Assembly (NCBI RefSeq): GCF_910592395.1
Contig: NC_088325.1
Coordinates: 9,180,109-9,244,108, forward strand
Length of the DNA: 64,000 nucleotides
Source: Lineus longissimus
Lineage: Eukaryota; Nemertea; Pilidiophora; Heteronemertea; Lineidae
Direction of reading: 5' to 3'
A model generated the notes under the pieces. It did not search any database and had not been told where the DNA came from. It worked only from the letters and a program-made list of their open reading frames with translations. The position numbers and the translations under genes were made by a program. Of the stretch, positions 60,438 through 64,000 are shown one piece after another. How positions within the stretch are numbered: the stretch's first letter is position 1; every line of letters begins with the position of its first letter.

Positions 60438-60848
60438 CTAGTAAAATAATAACCCTAAACCACTAAGTCCTAGGATAATCCATAGGTACTCGTATTTCTT
60501 CATTTCATCACTAGGTTGGTAGTAATCACTTAATTGTGGTCGCTGAGGTAGTACAATAGTTCTTTCTGGATGTAAATGATTGTAAACAGTAAGTGCTGAA
60601 TCAGTATTGTTAAAATCAATAAAAGCGTCTCTTTCTCTCTTTAATTCAAGATTAACAAAGTCAATAGTACTCTTTCTATGCTCCTCCCATTCTGTGGAGG
60701 CCTTCTGTAATTGCTCCTGAGCCAAATCATGTCTTTTCACTTCATCTTCATAACCGTTTTTGTCTAGTGACTTGAAAAGGTAACCGGATCCAGTGAATGC
60801 TAATCCATTGATTATTGCAGATCCAAATAACATACCAATGCCAGCCAT
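60438..60848 (-). CDS. Two-helix membrane protein (136 aa)
   Basis: Start in GAATTAAATGG. N-terminal hydrophobic helix (MAGIGMLFGSAIINGLAF), charged helical middle (HDLAQEQLQKASTEWEEH), a YYQPSDEMKKYEYL segment, and a C-terminal hydrophobic helix (LWIILGLSGLGLLFY). Conserved in lineage B (33794-34186). Likely a virion membrane or scaffold protein; function not known. Confidence 0.7.
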   Translation of the reverse strand: MAGIGMLFGSAIINGLAFTGSGYLFKSLDKNGYEDEVKRHDLAQEQLQKASTEWEEHRKSTIDFVNLELKRERDAFIDFNNTDSALTVYNHLHPERTIVLPQRPQLSDYYQPSDEMKKYEYLWIILGLSGLGLLFY

Positions 60849-60881
60849 TTAATTCCAGTGAAAATGTTAATTCCAGTGAAT

Positions 60882-61648
60882 TTAATGATGTGTCGCTGAG
60901 AGCATAGCTCGAGTTAATACCAATTGGTACTGTACATTATGACCATTAAGATCGATGATGTCACCTTTTTCATCAGTTAAGCGAATATTCAGTTTATTGA
61001 ATCTTTGTTTACAGGGAATTGCTATTGGTTTCTCAAATGTGTATGCTATTAAATCTCCAAAATTAGCTTCCTTTATTGGTCTTGTGGTTAGCACATCAGA
61101 TGCTTCACCATTACTTAATACACTATTAGATTCGATTATGTCACAGTGAAAACAAAATGGTTAATTGGTCTAAAATTGATGGGTTTCTCGCTTACAACAT
61201 CATCCTTACTTTTATTGTCTAAAGGGTAAGGCCATTCTGATTTCATGCCAAATAATTCATTACTTTTACCAAGAAAATAGATCTGATAATGCGCCTCATT
61301 TTTTCTCTTTAGGAAGTGTAAGATGGCCTTACCTGTTGGTTCTTCAAGGTCAAATCTGACAGCACCTCTACTCATACTATTTTCTTTCAACTTATCCGCA
61401 AATACTTTTGAAAAGCTCTGTAGGTCATAGAGACCATCTGGTAGCGTAATCTCTGCCTCATCAAACCCCTTAACTTTGATTCGGTTATTCTCCCTGGCTG
61501 CACTTATGTTGTAGAATGTACAAGGTATTACTGCAAAAGTTAAAGTGATGCTACATGCATCCTGAATTTCAGTCTTGAGATTGACTGTTAAATCACTTGA
61601 ACTCTGATCTGGATAGTCACTTGAATCTATGTTCATTACAGTAACCAT
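60882..61648 (-). pseudogene. Penton-like minor capsid protein with one frameshift
   Basis: Start in TTAAGTAAATGG. 61136-61648 (DQSSSDLTVNLKTEI, VIPCTFYNISA, LYDLQSFSKVFADKL) and 60882-61132 (IIESNSVLSNGEASDVL, FEKPIAIPCK, LNIRLTDEKGDIIDLNG) belong to one protein; the frames part at a T-run near 61150, one base short. Pentons of Polintons share this N-terminal strand signature and the TDxxG...NG end. It would close capsid vertices. The C-terminus is made by a half hairpin repeat. Confidence 0.7.
60895..60913 (-). repeat. Double-hairpin repeat 23 (one hairpin)
   Basis: GAGC-ATA-GCTC only; encodes TRAMLS at the end of the penton-like protein. Confidence 0.75.
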
Positions 61649-61712
61649 TTACTTAAGTAAATTTTCGTTTTCAAATTTACCTTTTATCAAATAAGTAAAT
61701 TATTCCAGTTTA

Positions 61713-61946
61713 TTACTTCATAATATTTCTGGGTAGGATCCCTTGATAAAGGTACTCTAATGTTCCATTGCTAATAGCTACAGTTCCGCCCAGTTTAAGA
61801 ATTTCCTCTAGGTCGGCCTGACTTGGGGGACCAATATTGATTCTCAAGAACCTTTTCAGTAGCATAGAGTAACCAATTGTTGTTGATGCCAACAGTAAAC
61901 TTTGATACAGTGTATTTATGATATCTTTCTTTCCTGGTGTATCCAT
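61713..61946 (-). CDS. Small membrane protein (77 aa)
   Basis: Start in GTAATTAAATGG. Two weakly hydrophobic helices (YQSLLLASTTIGYSMLL and LGGTVAISNGTLEYLY) separated by a Pro-rich loop (NIGPPSQADLEEI), ending QGILPRN. The family is conserved beside the capsid gene in both lineages here. Function unknown. Confidence 0.65.
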   Translation of the reverse strand: MDTPGKKDIINTLYQSLLLASTTIGYSMLLKRFLRINIGPPSQADLEEILKLGGTVAISNGTLEYLYQGILPRNIMK

Positions 61947-62024
61947 TTAATTACTTAGAAAATCACTAGTAAAACTCATTATCTAGTATTCAGTGTTGGA
62001 GTGAACTTTTGTTCTTGCAGCACC

Positions 62025-63281
62025 TCAGTGCTGGAGTGAAGCAATCTGAGAATTCTGAATGTTAACCTGGGCGTCAGAAACCACGAATATGTGCATTTTG
62101 TATGGTCCCTTTCCAGATTTCTTTGTAATAGATAATTGAATACCATCTTTTGTGTTCTGGAGCTTCTTTCCTGATCCGTGTAGACGATTGTCTTCAGAAG
62201 TTCTCAGGTCCAACCATAAACCATAGTGATTAGAATCACCATAGTATTTCTCCATGGTCATGTTACAGTCATGAGTTTTCTTCAAATCTTCAGACATAGA
62301 ATGTTTCTTGATCTCCTCCCATTGATCCATCATTCTCATTCCTTCTGGGAACACCTGATTGGCAACACCCTCTATTGTGATCTGCACTTTACTTATGTTA
62401 GGGTTTTCAAACTTCTCTGAATCTCTAGCTCCATCTACATAGTCAGACACAAATAGTAATAATAATCCTTTAATAGACATTCTTGGAAAGTTGATGTTCT
62501 CATTAATTAGTGTTTCATTAGCAGTAACATTGACTGTCTTAAAATGGTCTACCCAATCATAAAATATTGAGAATCCAGAATTGTACTTGTTACTCAATTG
62601 ACTAGCAATCATCTTGTTGGTTACGGTGTCATATTCAAAACAAATATTCTCTAGTTTGTAGCCCATACTTGCTGTGGTTGCGGTAACTATGATCTCTTCC
62701 TTTGGTGCTAATGTGATTTCAATGATAACATCTTCTTGAATTGGAAACTTGTAAAATGGAGCATGATGGTGAAATAATTCAAAATCTAACGGTATTTTGT
62801 ACTTCTTGTCAAACACTTTCTTTAATGTTTTTTCATTAGCTGTTTCTCCAGTGACATCAGCTTCAGCGACTCCTGATCTTAATTCTCTAAGATTTTCTGA
62901 TTGAATACCCTGAAAAACTCTATCATTTCTTTCTTCTTCTGTTAACCACAGATCTTTAAATGTAGAATAATGACTGTATTCGTCAAGGTCAAATATCTGC
63001 TCTGTTCCCCACTTAACCACCATCTTTGAAATCAGGTTTCTACCAAGATTATTTACAACACTATTTTTAGAATCACCAGAAATGGTTACATCAGCAGACA
63101 GATAAAGAGATTTAGGTACAAAGAATGTATTCTCCCGCAATGCCGGTATTCTAACATACAGTGTTTCTTTGGGGTTAGCAGATGAGGGGTTATGAGTAAT
63201 GATATGATGCTGCCTCTCAGCTTTCAAACCAAGTGGAATCTTATGTGCCCTTTCGGTATTTAATAAATATCCTGTTGCCAT
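62025..63281 (-). CDS. MCP: Major capsid protein candidate, double jelly-roll type (418 aa)
   Basis: Start MATGYLLNTERAHKIPLGLK at 63281. Two halves each look like a beta-rich domain: THNPSSANPKETLYVRIP to FPIQEDVIIEITLAP, and GFSIFYDWVDHF, RMSIKGLLLLFV, GARDSEKFENPN to HIFVVSDAQVNIQNSQ. It is the largest gene of the capsid block, next to penton-like and small membrane genes. The sequence differs from the classical Polinton capsid (C. elegans F54H12.2 type). The capsid call is an inference from size, layout and synteny; the family itself occurs widely in invertebrate Polinton-like DNA. Confidence 0.7.
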   Translation of the reverse strand: MATGYLLNTERAHKIPLGLKAERQHHIITHNPSSANPKETLYVRIPALRENTFFVPKSLYLSADVTISGDSKNSVVNNLGRNLISKMVVKWGTEQIFDLDEYSHYSTFKDLWLTEEERNDRVFQGIQSENLRELRSGVAEADVTGETANEKTLKKVFDKKYKIPLDFELFHHHAPFYKFPIQEDVIIEITLAPKEEIIVTATTASMGYKLENICFEYDTVTNKMIASQLSNKYNSGFSIFYDWVDHFKTVNVTANETLINENINFPRMSIKGLLLLFVSDYVDGARDSEKFENPNISKVQITIEGVANQVFPEGMRMMDQWEEIKKHSMSEDLKKTHDCNMTMEKYYGDSNHYGLWLDLRTSEDNRLHGSGKKLQNTKDGIQLSITKKSGKGPYKMHIFVVSDAQVNIQNSQIASLQH

Positions 63282-63971
63282 TTTCTATTTATTTACTAGT
63301 AAAATTATGTACATGCAGTGAACAGTGCCAACATCATATATCAGGTAAAATGCAGGGAAACGAATGTACAGTGTACAATACTTACAATACTTACATACAA
63401 TATTTTCCAGGCAAAATTAAGGCCTCTAAAATTCATGGAGCGTGGCTTTATGCCACATATGGTAATTGATAAACTATTCTTTATTGTAATATTGATCGGC
63501 TCTCATTAGCAATTCAGTCATGCGCATTTTGGTCCTTAACAACGATCCCTGAGAGGAGGATGGTTGCTATGCCTATGTAAACACCTTGGTGTGTTTGTCA
63601 TGGATAATCGTTGGACACATGTTCCGTTGCGACATCTTTCATTGTAACATCTAACTAAACAAGCTTGACATAGGCCAGACTCGAACCCGGGTATTCTGCG
63701 TGGTAAGCATATGTTATCCCACTAGTCTATTGAACTTTCTATTTAGATCAATAACATTTATGCCTATTTAAAAGTAACATTTGTTTAAGGTAATAAGAGC
63801 GCCTATTGATTATGCGCGTCACAGCTGTCATGTGATATCTCATTCAGTGTGGCACATGCATGGGAATAGGGTTCATTTCTCTGCTATTTTTTAACGGTTA
63901 TTTGCAAATGAGGTATCCTTGGAAAGCTATTGACGTGTACTTTCTGTTGGAATACAGTAAGTCATGATTAC
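63282..63971. other. Right-end non-coding segment of Polinton A
   Basis: 690 bp without a gene, against only 70 bp at the left end. It contains a tRNA-like repeat (63674-63735) and nothing else I recognise, so a later insertion probably lengthened this end. Confidence 0.5.
63674..63735 (-). repeat. tRNA-Gly-like SINE head or tRNA pseudogene
   Basis: On the minus strand TAGACTAGTGG (A box, one mismatch) is followed after about 35 bases by GGTTCGAGTC (B box), with TTACCAC at the anticodon position and CACGCAGAATACCCGGG resembling tRNA-Gly. The acceptor stem does not pair, so it is not a working tRNA. Confidence 0.55.
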
Positions 63972-64000
63972 ATTAACCCATTGAGCTCTAGTATTCCCTC
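63972..64000 (-). repeat. Terminal inverted repeat, right (clipped by window edge)
   Basis: Exact reverse complement of 45664-45692; may extend past the window. Confidence 0.75.

Larger units (their letters stand above)
45664..64000. mobile_element. Nearly complete Polinton/Maverick, lineage A (18.3 kb)
   Basis: Bounded by a 29-bp inverted repeat (45664-45692 and 63972-64000). It encodes PolB, retroviral-type integrase, packaging ATPase and capsid-type genes, the Polinton set, plus about ten others, packed with small gaps on both strands. Only a few breaks exist: one stop in the first gene, one frameshift in the penton-like gene and two in gene F. The right repeat is cut by the window edge, so the true ends may lie further out. 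About 23 double-hairpin repeats are confined to it. Confidence 0.85.

Noticed and set aside
46950-60913. The 27-bp repeats as a CRISPR array
   Set aside because: Spacing ranges from a few bases to several kilobases, copies occur on both strands and inside genes, and no cas gene exists; this is eukaryotic DNA.
61136-61648. Programmed frameshifting in the penton-like gene
   Set aside because: The break is a short T-run without a slippery heptamer, and similar homopolymer breaks occur in unrelated elements nearby; error or decay is simpler.
63674-63735. A functional tRNA-Gly gene
   Set aside because: A and B boxes are recognisable, but the acceptor stem does not pair; it fits a SINE head or pseudogene.

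Overview
The window is repeat-dense, AT-rich nuclear DNA of a metazoan, most likely a marine invertebrate (mollusc, cnidarian, brachiopod or cephalochordate; I cannot choose). No ordinary host gene is recognisable. Nearly everything belongs to mobile elements nested in one another: two Ty3/gypsy LTR retrotransposons, a tyrosine-recombinase (DIRS/Ngaro-type) retrotransposon, two LINE fragments, small inverted-repeat DNA transposons, a hammerhead-ribozyme 'retrozyme' trimer, and at least three lineages of Polinton/Maverick (large virus-like DNA transposons with PolB, integrase, packaging ATPase and capsid genes).

Layout. 0.8-7.3 kb: decayed gypsy element on the minus strand, cut by a LINE. 7.3-7.75 kb: tail of a PolB from another lineage. 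7.8-34.5 kb: a graveyard of decayed, partly duplicated and inverted Polinton genes ('lineage B'), including a deoxynucleoside kinase and an HNH nuclease as cargo. It is interrupted by a Harbinger-like element in the ATPase gene (13.8-14.8 kb) and by a young gypsy element in the integrase gene (28.0-33.5 kb, LTRs about 99% identical, CGGT target duplication). 34.6-36.2 kb: a 0.9 kb inverted-repeat element beside a third Polinton remnant (integrase C-terminus with chromodomain, penton-like gene). 36.3-43.5 kb: a DIRS/Ngaro-type element with SGNH hydrolase, gag, RT-RNase H and tyrosine recombinase; its gag is split by three 341-bp units, each with a type I hammerhead ribozyme, flanked by a near-perfect 12-bp target duplication. 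43.5-45.5 kb: LINE 5' half. 45.66-64.0 kb: a nearly complete Polinton ('lineage A') ending at the window edge in a 29-bp inverted repeat.

Lineage A works as a self-contained virus-like unit. PolB (with an inserted endonuclease-VII-like finger) and an HNH nuclease would serve replication. A retroviral-type integrase with chromodomain would insert the DNA. An FtsK/A32-type ATPase would package it, and a double-jelly-roll-like major capsid candidate plus penton-like and several small membrane proteins would make a particle. I see no adenovirus-type protease. Genes lie tightly packed on both strands, and most start codons sit in a TAAATG context, as in poxvirus late promoters.

The strongest unexplained signal is a 27-bp double-hairpin repeat (GAGC-TAT-GCTC, spacer TCA, GGAC-GAA-GTCC) present about 23 times in lineage A, mostly inside genes. 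Copies keep their stems through compensatory changes, and copies read in the two frames that would contain a stop have lost that stop. Lineage B carries an analogous hairpin family of different sequence. Several frame breaks in otherwise young elements fall in homopolymers and may be assembly errors.
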